64,000 bases of DNA, from contig OU862931.1 in NCBI GenBank assembly GCA_917880885.1, positions 17,402,736 to 17,466,735 of the forward strand, in the 5' to 3' direction. The DNA comes from Limnephilus marmoratus (lineage: Eukaryota > Arthropoda > Insecta > Trichoptera > Limnephilidae). This document shows positions 43,291-54,597 of the stretch, one piece after another. Under the pieces are notes generated by a model, which was not told where the DNA came from, searched no databases, and saw only the letters and a program-made list of their open reading frames with translations. A program made the translations under genes and the position numbers. The first letter of the stretch is position 1. Each line of letters starts with the position of its first letter.

Positions 43291-43805
43291 AAATTCAATT
43301 CAATTCAATTCAATTTATTTTATTATTTCAAAAACATTACAAAATTTAAAATTTTAATGCGTTTTTAAAATACATTTGTAACAGTATTACATTAAACATA
43401 AATATAAATGGTAAGCAAAAAAAACTATATGAGCATCAATTGAGCTTGCCTTTTAAAGACAGCTTCACTGACGCTAAATATGTCGATATCCGAATTAATT
43501 CTGTTCAACAGCAAAATTGCTCTCCTGACCGGCATGACCATTGGCAAGTTAGTCCTGCAGGCCGGAAGATAGAACAGCCTATGTTGTCGATGGCGAAGAT
43601 AACCATCGGGAATATAAAAATGAATGTTCTCCAAGATAGCTGAGTTTTCAAACCATCCACGAATCAATCTGAAGAAATGCGTAGCAATGTGTACATCCCT
43701 TCTGACACGTAGATGGTTCATTCCGAGCACACCCAAAAGAAAGTCGGTAGGATAGAGCCACGGGTAATAGCCGTACTCCCTCATGTAATGTAATGACATA
43801 ACACG
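43291..43805 (-). mobile_element. Jockey-group LINE 3' fragment, GAATT tail
   Basis: The minus-strand ORF 43799-43425 reads YGYYPWLYPTDFLLGVLGMN, then HFFRLIRGWFENS, HRQHRLFYLPACRT and DIDIFSVSEAVFKRQ-like residues. I recognise this as the C-terminal end of insect non-LTR polymerases (x-G-Y-Y-P-x-L-Y-P-T-x-F-L-x-G-x-L-G). The 3' terminus is an (AATTG/AATTC)n pentamer tail at 43291-43312. The frame is intact through the C-terminus, so the insertion is not very old. Confidence 0.82.
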
Positions 43806-44395
43806 TGATTTTAATTAGCTACTTAAAATAACACAACTAATTATTTATCCTTGGACAAGACCTCAATGCACGCCTCTGAAATCCACATATTAAATAAACA
43901 AAGTATTTATAGAATTTTCAAGTAGGTAGTACACACGATTAGTACATAAATTAAATACACAAATCCCAGACAAACAAGCTATAAGTCTGACAACGCCTTC
44001 TTTTCGCAGTTTAGTGCTCGAAAATACTTTTTGTGTACAGGCCGATGAAAATACGCATTATTAATGGGCGGAAAGATAAGGAAGGCCAGAGTGAGGAAAA
44101 GGGTGTTTAAAGAGAGAGAGAGAGGTATTGTAAAGGCACAGGGAAGTGAAAGGACAAAGAAAGGGAAAATAATGGTTTAGGATTAAGGAACATTCCATAA
44201 TCTATTATAGGACTTTAATCAGATTTGGGGGAAATGTAGTAATAGTATGAACACACGTAACACATGAATGTTTTCACGGTGAGTTAGTGAGATGTACGCG
44301 TAAAAGTCAAATCTTAACTGGGTATAAACAGTAAAACGGAATGTCTCTTCATAAATCTAACTACATACGTGGCACTTGTAGAGCTTCTTGATAAT
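43806..44395. other. No gene recognised
   Basis: No supported feature. Confidence 0.4.
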
Positions 44396-44427
44396 AATAA
44401 CTCCAGTGAAAAATATTATGATTTTAA

Positions 44428-44983
44428 CCCTTCAAAAATTTGGCATTTTTTTCAGATGGTGAAAATATTTTCGCTTTACAATAAAATGCAAATATTTGGA
44501 ATATTTCTGAGCACATTCAAAAACCAAAAACTGTTTTAGAAAGGTGATGAAATACGCTATCAAATTATAGAATTCGAAATAAACATATCTTTTATTATAA
44601 AAATTTTGACATACGATTCACCTTATGATTTTTCTAAATAAAGTTACTGATAAAAAACACATACATATTTTATTACATAAATGTACAACAAACACATATT
44701 GTAACCTCACTTTTTTGTCGCTCTATGTAAAAATAATTTATAAAAAATTCAAGTTCAAGTTTCAAATTTTTATTTTTCAATTTGTGATTCAAAACTTTGT
44801 CTACATAAAAGTATGCGTTTTACTTTTTTGGTGGTTATTTTTTATATTGTAATATAAAGCGTGGTGTTTTTCCTTTCTAACCCCGGTTAGAACACATTTA
44901 TAACTATGATAGTAAGGGAGTTACAGCGTTTATATGAGATCTATGTGCGTTGGGACAAATATGGTCTCTTGTGATTAAACGGA
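44428..44983. mobile_element. 556-bp insertion at a TTAA site
   Basis: It is flanked by TTAA (44424-44427 and 44984-44987). Copy 1 has one TTAA at the homologous point (in 'tttttttaaagcc', near 5172). The ends CCCTTCAAAAAT and ATTAAACGGA are only weakly inverted. The interior is AT-rich, with a short ORF of no known motif (44625-44852). It is probably a piggyBac-like non-autonomous element. Confidence 0.6.
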
Positions 44984-45210
44984 TTAAAAAAATATGTTCA
45001 TATAGACCAATAAACGCTGATTCTGAATATATAAGTTTTATTTAATAATATTAAATGCAGAGTTTTAAAAAAATTATTAAAATCCATTTTTAATCGGGTC
45101 ATAGAAGCACGCCGTCAAGTTGGTATTATTGAAGTGTTTAGTGGTGACGTCACTGAACACCGTTAAGTCGTTGTATGGGAATGTAGGTATGATACAAGCC
45201 ATCGTATTAA

Positions 45211-45634
45211 GGCTCTGCAACCGGGTCCGAAAAGAAGAAAATGGAGAGATACGAAATTACGAATGTTAGAGGAGAGAGCAAACATTTACAGCAAAAAAAT
45301 CGATGCGAAAATTGCGAAAATGTTTAATAAAACACGACTCGTTTAAAATAGAGCAAAAATCTCGCGGGGCATTATCTTAAACAGCATTTAAAGAAACACT
45401 GTGAATTTTTTCATACATATAACTTGTAAAATAACTAAAACAAACGTGTTAATAATAATTTTTGGAGCATACTTTGCGATTTTTTTCTATCGAGGGAATT
45501 TTATATAATTTGCGTTTCGGCGCGGCCAAAGTCTAGATATTATCTTCAAGAATAACATATATTTTTTTAAGAACTTTAAAACTTACCGTGTGGGAAATAT
45601 GTAATAAATCGGTACAAATCCGGGTTGCGGGCCC
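45211..45634 (+). mobile_element. piggyBac-type MITE, copy 2
   Basis: TTAA at 45207-45210 and 45635-45638. Ends GGCTCTGCAACCGGG and CGGGTTGCGGGCCC. The interior is the reverse of 26169-26582. It splits repeat X at 'gtattaa|...|ttaacaacg'. Confidence 0.88.
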
Positions 45635-45690
45635 TTAACAACGTTTCATCTTATTCGTTTATTTACATACTGTTTATAGGGATTTAGTTG

Positions 45691-45950
45691 TTGTGTTTAT
45701 CGAAATTCAGTTTCAAAAATAAAGGTACCTCTTATTAGTTTATCTCTATTATTGAAAATATTCAAAAACTACTGCGAAAAAAGCCTGTGAGAGAATGAGA
45801 TACTACAATCGATCTTCTCTTTGTGTTTATCGAAATTCAGTTTCAAAAATAAAGGTACCTCTTATTAGTTTATCTCTATTATTGAAAATATTCAAAAACT
45901 ACTGCGAAAAAAGCCTGTGAGAGAATGAGATACTACAATCGATCTTCTCT
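45691..45950. repeat. Tandem duplication, 2 x 130 bp, identical
   Basis: Units at 45691-45820 and 45821-45950, both starting 'ttgtgtttatcgaaattcag'. I find no difference between them. The left edge lies within the terminal region of repeat X. Confidence 0.95.
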
Positions 45951-45955
45951 TTGTG

Positions 45956-47038
45956 CGGTGCTTCGTAACCTCCCCACTCTTATCTACTTAAGTTTTCTGG
46001 AGGTTTCACTTCTACCGCGTGTGAATAGCACTCTCAGATTTTTTTTTACAATAATACAATTTCAATTTTCGGGCCATCTATTGGGCCGGCTGGTAGCCAA
46101 ATTTAAAAAAAAAATGCGCGTGTGTGCGTGAGTGCCACCAGAGTGCATTGTCTTCGACCACCAGTCTATCTGCCGAGTTTCAGCTTGATGGGATGACGGG
46201 AAGTGGATTAATTTCCACATCCAATATTTGCATTCATTCAGTCAATCACGAAAATCAAATCAAAATTTCAATTATAGATGTTCTTAAAAATAAGACGATA
46301 CGCCAGATTTTTGTTCCATTTTTAAAGTGTTCAATAAGAACAAATATTTTGAAAAAAGTACTTTATAAAACGACACTCGGGGAAAATAGGAAGGCTTCGA
46401 AACCTACGTGACTAGCAAGAGGATAGTTCCACACGATTGTCTTGATGATAGTCCATCTCCGATATAGAAGAAGATCATGAACAAAGCGAGAATTAAGATC
46501 AATGTGACACAAAGCAAAGATAAGATAAAACCATATTATTATTATGAAAATAGAGCAGTATTTCACCTTGTGCGAACAAAATATCACTTTACCCACAATA
46601 GCGCAACGTTTGCGCAAGCTATCGCAGGGCGATATCTCTTACCTTTATTGGCATAAGCGAAGGAAATTAATACGCGAGGTTGGGCAATCGTTCGGGCAGA
46701 TACACACGAGGAAATCGGAAACAGACACCGTTGGAAACTAATGGAAATTGCCACGAAACGCGATAGCGGGGAGCCAGATCGGATAGAGTGACACCAATAA
46801 TTAACTCTGAGGCTTTGCCACCTACTTATTTCCGATTTCAACTTACATTTTTGCGATAAAATCCATACAGTTTGTAAGTAAAAATATACTAGAAAATGCA
46901 ATCTAAACAGTAATTTTTTTGTGTCACTGTTCCCACACGAGCATGTTTTCCTAATACTTTTTCAATGTCACTTGGTCAAAGTTATCAATTATCACCATCA
47001 GGGTTTTTGTAGTTGATAAATTTAGTATAACCTTTTTT
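45956..47038. other. No gene recognised
   Basis: It has several overlapping short ORFs on both strands (46124-46411, 46363-46617, 46544-46901) without motifs or splice pattern. Confidence 0.4.
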
Positions 47039-47220
47039 ATGCCAGTACCGCATGAGAGTACTAACTTCATCCTATCGTCAGGAGCCAATGAGACTATGGC
47101 ATCCCGAATTAAGGTATTTTAGAGGCCGCGGGTATTTAGGAGGGGAATAGAAAGATGGAAAAGTACCTGGCTATTAAAATCTGGTCAAAAAACATGATAA
47201 ACGTTTAGTTTCTGAATGTT
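47039..47220 (-). mobile_element. SINE-S, 3' fragment
   Basis: It retains 'cagtaccgcatgagagtac', 'ggagccaatgagactatggc', 'atcccgaattaaggtatt' and 'aagtacctggctattaaaat'. The tRNA head is missing. Confidence 0.65.
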
Positions 47221-47360
47221 CGAAGACTTAAACACGAGCGAACCGAAAACAGCCATCCTCGGACAAATTATTGTCACTTTATTAATAAATTTACAAAAAA
47301 AACATTTACAAAAAAATCGATAATAAATAAGAAACCATTTTTTCCAAACACAAATATATA

Positions 47361-47735
47361 CAGGGTGTTAAGGGACGTACTTGAATTACTTTAACCAGTG
47401 ATACCTGACATTATTTGGAGTAAAAAATGTAAATGAAATTTTGGTCTCCCGTGACATTTTTGATATTTTTTTTTTCCTACAAAAACATAAAAAATGGTAG
47501 TTGTTGAACAGTTGGAGGTGGGCTAAGGGGTTCGTCGGACACCCGGCTGAGTGACCAATGGCGACATGCGGAAGATTTTTTTTTTGTTTGATTTTGAAGA
47601 AAAAAATTTTGAAAAAAAAAAAAAAAAATCGTCAAAAAAAGTCACCGGAGACCGAAATTTTATTTACATTTTTTACTCCAAATAATGTCAGGAATCACTG
47701 GTTAAAGTAAGTCAAGTACGTCCCTTAACACCCTG
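47361..47735. mobile_element. Tc1/mariner-type foldback MITE, 375 bp
   Basis: Inverted arms of about 95 bp (47361-47455 and 47641-47735) start CAGGGTGTTAAGGGACGTAC. They differ at about five positions and are flanked by TA (47359-47360 and 47736-47737). The short centre has homopolymer T and A runs and no ORF. Confidence 0.88.
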
Positions 47736-48216
47736 TACATCCACATTCGATGGGAATACGCGTTTAATACAATGCTTGCCTGTCGTAGTGCCCGATCAGA
47801 TGCCTAACGGCTTGTACAAAATATTATCAAACATTTTCAGCGTTTTCTACATTGCTGCTACGATTTTCTTACAGGCGCCGCTCGGTTCAGGGCCAATGCT
47901 GGTGCCATATTTAGCCCGGCGTACAAAGTTTTACGCTTCACGTGTACTTAAACTATCAATAGGACCAATTAATTAACCATCCCCTCGGTGCTTCCACGCC
48001 CACGAAACGACAAAACCGCCCGCATTCCCCGCCCCCGCCCTTTGTAATAATGGTGTAATCCCCCCATTACACGTATCAATCCTCGCATCAATATTATATC
48101 GCGATCCGAAAATATCGCAACCGGCTCACATGGTGAGCCATTACACGAGTCAATATTATTGACGTCAGTATCGATGCGAATCCTTGCGGGACGGACGCGT
48201 TTTGAGGTTTTGAGTG

Positions 48217-48456
48217 ATGGATCCGAAACGAAAAGCCTGTATTGCTATAATTTTGGCGTTCGGTTCAAAGAAACGATTGAAGCGCAAACGGTGGGTGAAG
48301 GACTGGCTTCTCCAAAAAGAAAAATTCTCATTTTTTTATAATTTTTTTAACAGAATTTGGCTTTTAAAAGCCACAAATCAATCGGAGACATTTAAAATGT
48401 CGCCAAAATATGGCAACATCACTCTAGTACTTATCACATATTTTTGGATTTATTAA
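48217..48456 (+). pseudogene. Harbinger transposase N-terminus, truncated
   Basis: From ATG at 48217 it reads MDPKRKACIAIILAFGSKKR, then KRKRWVKDWLLQKEKFSFFY. The basic run followed by R-x-W-V-x-x-W-L-x-x-R/K is the conserved start of Harbinger transposases, where the family continues into the helix-turn-helix and DDE domain. Here the frame drifts into unrelated AT-rich sequence and stops at 48456. It once cut and joined DNA at TWA targets, and cannot do so now. Confidence 0.72.
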
Positions 48457-48602
48457 AAAAAAATCGTAAACTTTATTATTTTTTTAAGGAATGTAGGTAA
48501 ATATGGTTTCAAAGCCACACAATCAATCCGAGACTTAAAAAAAAATCTCATCATATAGCAAAAATCGTTCCCAGTGATTAGTAGGTAATTATAAACGCTT
48601 AC

Positions 48603-49010
48603 TTGTGCTTGACTAGAGTGAATAGGCTCTTCAATTTTTTGCAAAAATTTTAGTGCCTCAAATGTCCAGGATTTTGGTACATAGACGTCATGGAGTCCAG
48701 CTCCGGATCTTTTAGAAGAAATAACTTTCTTAAGCTCCTTCCTGTAGTTGCTACGCAACGAATTTATTTTTTTCCGTACGTCTTCCCTCGTAATGTTTGG
48801 TTTTATAATAACCATCGTTTCTTTTATTTCCTCCAAGGCCCTGTTTCTCTTAACAATATTTTTGTAGTTCTTATGACGTGTGTTCCATAATATGTCACGC
48901 ATCTCATACGCCTCGATGAATGCCGCTAACTCATTTCGCGGCGGAACTGGAGATGGCGGAACATCGCTGTCCGACATAATAACAGGCGACAAGGGACCAC
49001 TGCTCTCCAT
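48603..49010 (-). CDS. MADF (Myb/SANT-like) protein of a Harbinger element
   Basis: The minus-strand start codon at 49010-49008 is preferred over the upstream GTG. 136 codons run to a strong splice donor (CAA|GTAAGC, GT at 48602-48601). Residues 1-27 are Pro/Ser-rich and acidic. Residues about 28-125 form a MADF domain: FIEAYEMRDILWN, then YKNIVKRNRALEEI, KINSLRSNYRKELKK, a basic SSKRSG linker and WTFEALKFLQK. MADF domains bind DNA. In Harbinger systems the Myb-like partner helps import the transposase and bind the termini. The frame is undamaged up to the donor, and the downstream exon was not found. Confidence 0.82.
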
Positions 49011-49259
49011 GGTGCACACGGAATACTGAGGTATTGATGCGGCGAGCCATTACACGCATCAAACCGCGCATCAATATCCCCACCACTTACGGCTACGCCC
49101 CAATACTTTACGGCCACGCCCCAATACTGATGTGACCGATCCAGATTTCTAGATGCGTTGCGATATTATTGATGATGCGTCAATATTTGCCATTACACGC
49201 ATCAAACCTCGCATCAATACTCGAGTATTGATGCGAGGATTGATACGTGTAATGGGGGG

Positions 49260-50798
49260 ATGCTGGTGACCCGCTAACCCGAAATATTTACCCCCAGAAG
49301 AATTCACACGTAGCACCTTGTTGTGAAATTTGGGAAAGCGCAAAAAATGAGAAATTTCCACACCGAAATGAAAATTACGCAAGGAATACTAAATGAGCCA
49401 CATTATGTTTCCTTCATAACGAAAATAATCTGATCATTTTAAAAGTAAATGTCAGATAACCCTAAAAGCAAAAAAAGGACGAAACAAACAAAGGGTAACT
49501 CTGTACATAAAATAATGGGATGAAATAGAAAACAAGTCATGAAAAAAACATTTTTCTGATAAGTCCTTTGTCATATTTTTAGACGGAATTTTTGAGAGAA
49601 TAAATAAGATTAGGTACACATGTGGCACGACGGCCTTAGCGTTTATTGTTTTCAGCGGGGCTCTTGGTCTAAAACTAAACCAAGAACCTATGAATAGTAC
49701 AACAGGCGACGGCATAAGCCTATCGCGTAAGGAATAAAGTGCCCTCAGGTTTTAGCAACTCATAGGAAACTCACCCTTATCGTAGTAAGGTTTCATTGGT
49801 ATACCGGATCATATTATATTGTACAATTTTTTAAGCTTTAACTTGAGAAAACAAAAAAAACTCTATATACCTTGTTCCATTTCTCTACCCATCCTTTTTT
49901 TACCACAATTACCTGTCCCTACTGACAATATTACCTACCATACAACAATAAAATCAATATGTTTGTCAGTCTGTTAAAAGAAACTGTGCAACGAACACCA
50001 TTATTCTCTCAGTTTTATACAACATCGACCAGTTTATGGAAGCTTGTGCAGTGAGTGATTTAGTGCTCCCTCAGACCCATAATATTGAGCAGAACATCAA
50101 TCATAAGGGGTAAGTCAGTTTCCTTCCCCATTCATCTGTTTACCATTCCCCATAGTTGTGTCAAAGTATTCACAAGCATAACATTTTTTTTAATATATTG
50201 ATACAGTCCACTCCACGTGTCGCATTTGCGATACCAGGTACAATTTCGTACACAAAGTTGGAAAATCATCAACGGTGTTTTCGAAAATTTTACCTAAACT
50301 TCCATTTATTTTACCAACACTCCAATTACATGTAAATCATTTGTAGTAGCTTCTATTAAAGATTGACAAAGCGTTATTCTTTTAGTTCTCAGCTAGAGGA
50401 ATATACAAGCCAAAAATATGTCTATTCTCAGTGTGTCTTATATCACCCACAAGTACAGGCAATAGGCATAAAATCGCATGGCAAGGGAGTCTGGTAGTAA
50501 TGATAAGCGCAAAAGTGGTTTTGATTTATTTTGTCCGTAATTTTATAAGAAAAAAATTTTTATCAAGAGCTGTCATAAACAATTTTAGTTATACAACGGT
50601 ATGAAAAGCTGTTTTTAATACGCCTTCATAATTTTCTAATTAAAAAATAAATGATTTAGTAATCTATGTTTATATTTAGAATAAAGTCGTTTAAAATTTT
50701 ATTTTAATTCTAATTTACTGTAGGAAAAGTTTCATTTTATCCAAAGTGTTAAATCACACCAACGCAAAGTTTTAATTATTTTTTTTTTACATATTCAA
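49260..50798. other. No gene recognised
   Basis: About 1.5 kb without a supported feature. Confidence 0.45.
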
Positions 50799-51045
50799 TA
50801 ACTAACTAACTAACTAACCATCACGCCGTTTCCCCACAGGGGTAGGCAGAGAGGACGGACCGCCAAACATCCAGGTCTTGGCACACATTCCTTGCCTCGT
50901 TTACATTCATAGAACGTCTCATACATTCTCTTCTATTATTCTGACTTTCGACATGGCCCGACTCAAGTATCTGATTCACTTGGTCGTGCCATGTCTTTCT
51001 TGGGCGTCCTCGACTTCTTCTACCATTCAATAATATAATATTCAA
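50799..51045 (-). mobile_element. RTE-type tail T, minus-strand copy
   Basis: The minus-strand frame 51045-50821 reads RRSRGRPRKTWHDQVNQILE, RRECMRRSMNVNEARNVCQD and SVLSAYPCGETA-stop. A TTAG-repeat terminus follows ('aactaactaactaactaac' at 50800-50818 on the plus strand). It is the C-terminal end of an RTE-like polymerase and its simple-repeat 3' end. The frame is intact. Sister copies are at 17037 and 54840. Confidence 0.82.
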
Positions 51046-51390
51046 CTAATAAAAACAGTTTATTTATAAACAAGGTCTTCTATGTAATTATAATTATACG
51101 TGACAGCTGTTTCTCCTTCTGAAGGCATTATCAAACTGTGGTTATACCACTTACAGACGACGTATTTATATTATTTCTAGGTAGGTATTTAGGATGAAAA
51201 GTTTTAATAGCTTTTATTTTTATACGCCCTTACCTACTAATTTCTGACTTCTTACTATCCTTTCAAAGTTTCCCCAATTACTGGTTTGTTTAAATTTAAC
51301 TGAAGGTCGTTTTGTAAAATAATCATTATGCGAGTTATTCCCAAATGATGACTCATGGGTTTATTTCTAGCATAATAAAGTTTTTGAAAC

Positions 51391-51769
51391 CAGCTGGTTC
51401 CCACTCCGCCTCCTCCACCTTCCCTCTCCCCGCTCTCACCCCTTCCCCCGTCCCGCGAACCCTCCCGAGTTCCCCTCCCTCCCAGGTTACCCTCCCCCTC
51501 CCTGGTTCCCCTCCCCCCCTCCCGCGAACCCCCTACCCGAGTTCCCATCCCCCCTCACGCATTCTATACATTCAGTTTTCAAACAGCTCGCGTACCACCT
51601 ATTGCAATTTTTTAATACAAATTTCATAATGCAGGGCTCACCAGTAGTTTTATACAAACCATGTCCTGACAATAACGAACACAAAAAAAAAGAATTATCC
51701 AATTTGGTGCAGTCGTTCGGAAGTTATGCGCGTACATACATTTCGGCGATTCGTTTTTATTTATATAGA
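51391..51769 (-). mobile_element. Helitron H1, copy lacking clear CTAG
   Basis: The minus-strand 5' end TCTATATAAATAAAAACGAA is preserved. The 3' end reads CAGCTGGTT in place of CTAGCTGGT. The block between the 3' terminus and the pyrimidine tract, present in other copies, is missing. The pyrimidine tract spans 51405-51555. Confidence 0.7.
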
Positions 51770-51895
51770 ATAGATAGAAGATGAAGATAGAATATAGAAG
51801 AAGAAGATAGAAGAAGGAGATAGAAGGAGATAGAAGAAGATAGAAGAAGATATAGACAGAAGATAGATATAGATAGATTGATAGATAGATTGGCT
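51763..51895. repeat. GATAGAAGA microsatellite at Helitron 5' end
   Basis: Degenerate gatagaaga and gata repeats start at the TC end of the H1 copy and run to 'gatagatagattgg'. Confidence 0.85.
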
Positions 51896-52557
51896 TAAAC
51901 AATACATATCTAAAAGCGGCGAGCGGATTATATATTATTTTGTTCATTTATCAAAATAGCTTTCAGGTTAATACAATTTTTGTTTATTTCCAACTGCTCT
52001 AAAAGATTATGCGTGGATATACTTGGTCGAAGGTTTGCGTCCTTTATTTTGAATGTGTAAAGGAGTTGGCTTATCATCTATCATCAGTAAGTGAGTGAAG
52101 TAAGCTTTTATCTAGGAGATGTTTGGCAAATTGTGACTGCATTTTATTATTATTTTAAAAAGATCTGTTTTTGTGTGCAATATTTAAATACATGATTATG
52201 ACTTGTTTCGTAACAATTTCGTCGTCAGTTCATCCGCTTACATGACGTGGTAACTTGCAAGTTTCAAAGTAATTTGTACTCCGGTGATTGAGTCCATACT
52301 CTCGGGTTCGCAACAGTTTAAGAGGACGGTGATCAGAAACTCGCAGCAGGGAACTCGGGTCAAACGCTTGGGGCGGATCCGGAGAGATGACGACAACACT
52401 CAAAGAAGAACAAACTCGATCTGCCTAACTTGATCGCCCCGGGATTCGGGAATCGAACCAGTGCTCGAGCTTCGCTTCGAATAATAAATTTGTATTTGCA
52501 ATGTTTTTGGAGATGCTCTTGGAACAAGGTTCCATCTGACATTACTATAAGTTCTAT
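51896..52557. other. Unassigned, with a possible tRNA-like B box
   Basis: At 52440-52462, 'cgggaatcgaacc' is an inverted B-box sequence (GGTTCGATTCCCG). It may mark an otherwise unrecognised SINE on the minus strand. Confidence 0.3.
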
Positions 52558-52875
52558 TGATGGCCTCCGCAGTCGAGGGCGTGCGCAAATAAATTTTATT
52601 TGATTCATTTTTGGCTATTCACAATTTATTGATCTAAAATTAATATGAGTATACGTTCCAGAGCAGAAGATACGTTCAGTACCGCCCCTATGAATTCAGA
52701 ATTGAATCGTTGCTAGAAATGGCTTTAGCCATGTTTGGTGACCAGACTTAATAGCCAGGTATTCCTATACCTTCCCCCTCCCCACTACCTTCGGCCTCAC
52801 AACATACCCCAATTGGGGAAATCAGTCTTACTGGCTCCGGAAGGTTGTGACCAGTTGATACTCTTGTATTCATAT
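52558..52875 (+). mobile_element. SINE-S, head-deleted copy
   Basis: It starts 'tgatggcctccgcagtcgag', jumps over the A-to-B-box part, and continues 'gcaaataaattttatttg', 'atggctttagccatg', 'acataccccaattgggg' and 'gatactcttgtattcat'. The lost B box means no internal pol III promoter remains. Confidence 0.8.
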
Positions 52876-53924
52876 ATTAAAAAAATTAAAACACTTAGAT
52901 TTCATTTACAAATTAAGAGCAACACGGTGAGTTCTTTTGAAAATACTTTACATTAATTTATTTGATTAAATATAGAAATCTTGTAATAAAATACTTGTTT
53001 TGGAAAGTTTAAAATCAGCCATTTCTTCCTCTTTCCTCGGTGCCATGCTTTCGTTGCCACGTGTTCCTGCCTAACTTGATTATTTCGTCTATCAAGTGAG
53101 CTTATGGCTACCATAAGCTTTCTTTCATGGGATTTGACCATCGGTTGTATTTTCACCATTTACCTTTTTGGCGATTTCAATTATAACATATTCATTTTTT
53201 CATAAATTTCAAATGTTAGCATTTTATGATGGATTCAAACTTTGAACCTCAATATATGAGTTTCATATGACGTTCCAAGGGAATGATCTGACATCTTTGC
53301 TTGGAGTTTTATTGAAGGGTACATGACCATTTTACACACTACGAACATGATTAAAAAATACAGAATTATGACAATAAAACGATTAAAGCTTTAGTTAACA
53401 AAGCAATCCAGGGGTTTGATGACCAAAACACGATTCAATCAAATGACTAACTCTCTTTTTTTGAAGCCAACGCACCCATTTGTTCCACAATGCATGGCCG
53501 AAACAATGGCCTACAATTCCGACTAAACGTTAAATACATTTTTCGGGGAAAAACCAGGATAAATGACTTGAAACGGCTCTTTTATTAATATGCTGAATCG
53601 ATTGTGTTCATTGTGGGTCTAGGAGCGATGTATGACTTTAGATTGGACAGTGAACAATGGGCGACCTGCCGAAACAATGGCCCGCTATGATGGGCTGACC
53701 AGCAGCGGGATATGTTACGGACTAACTAACCGTCGACATCTACGTTCATAGTTCAACAAATCGACGATATTCACCTATTCTAGGTACATATGTTGTCATG
53801 CATGTAATGGGTACCGAACTATTTAGGCACAACTATAGGCCAGGCTTAATAACTATTCGATTTGCGGGGGTTTTCAAAACGAGCCTCATAACACGGCGAG
53901 CGTCAGGGACAAATCTGCAACACC
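52876..53924. other. No gene recognised
   Basis: A minus-strand 68-codon basic ORF (52953-53159) resembles no family that I can name. The words 'cgaaacaatggcc' repeat at 53498 and 53671. Confidence 0.35.
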
Positions 53925-54481
53925 GAGAGTAAAGGTGGGTAATTTTCACCCGAAAATCTTACTTAGATATTTTTTTTTATTCTCAACTTTTACTAGTTTG
54001 GATTCTTACCTGTTTTCTAAGTAGGTACCTGACTACCTGTTATTAGAAACTAGAAATAAAAGAATTGCAATTTGTAGTTTAATCACTTTTATTCAAACCA
54101 ACATTTTTCTTAGAGAATTCAATCTTATCTTAATTTTCCATTTTTATACAAAACTAAATAAAATCGCTAAAAATTAACATCTTCTAAAGTTTTAATCATA
54201 ACAAATACAAAACATACCTAATAGTTTTTTTCTTCTACAAGTAATCTAAGTACTTGATAAAAATAGTAACACCGAACGCTGGATGGGTAAAACTCACCCG
54301 CCGACGAATTTGAACGTCTAACTACCTCGCTGAGCGGTGGTTGACTAAATCCTTGTTTCTTGTCGCTTCCTTACCTCCCCCGCGCAGCAACTGAGGGTCA
54401 CGGAACAGTTGAGCACGGCAAACCAAAATTATCGAGCAACATAAATTGCCTCGGGTTAATTTTACCCAACCTTACGCTCTC
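53925..54481. mobile_element. Possible DNA transposon with 30-bp inverted ends
   Basis: The left end GAGAGTAAAGGTGGGTAATT and the right end (reverse complement GAGAGCGTAAGGTTGGGTAA) are inverted with indels over about 30 bp, including internal 'tcacccg'. A related 'gggtaaaactcacccg' block lies at 54287-54302. No ORF and no clear target duplication. Confidence 0.45.
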
Positions 54482-54597
54482 CGGGTTAGCTGTGAAGTCT
54501 CGATAATTTCCTGCTAACTAGTTAGTTATGTGTTATGGATAGTTAACCATCAAGAAATGTATACGAAATAGTAGACAAATAAGATGGGAAGTCATAC

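Larger units (their letters stand above)
44396..45705 (-). repeat. Repeat X, copy 2 (two nested insertions)
   Basis: Reverse of 4737-5212, broken at two TTAA sites. 44428-44983 is absent from copy 1, and so is 45211-45634. Once these are removed, the residual about 330 bp aligns with copy 1 end to end except for the 4779-4912 insert. Confidence 0.75.
48060..49259. mobile_element. PIF/Harbinger transposon, internally deleted
   Basis: Ends CCCCCCATTACACGTATCAA (48060) and the inverted GATACGTGTAATGGGGGG (to 49259) give a terminal repeat of about 34 bp. Related subterminal copies of CATTACACG-RTCAA occur at 48145, 49052 and 49192. Inside are a transposase N-terminus on the plus strand and a MADF gene on the minus strand, the two-gene content of PIF/Harbinger elements. 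The DDE catalytic domain is missing. No clean 3-bp target duplication is visible, so the outermost bases may be eroded. Confidence 0.82.

Noticed and set aside
48603..49010. Host MADF transcription factor gene
   Set aside because: It lies between Harbinger-type inverted ends with a transposase N-terminus, so a transposon gene is more likely. Domestication is not excluded.
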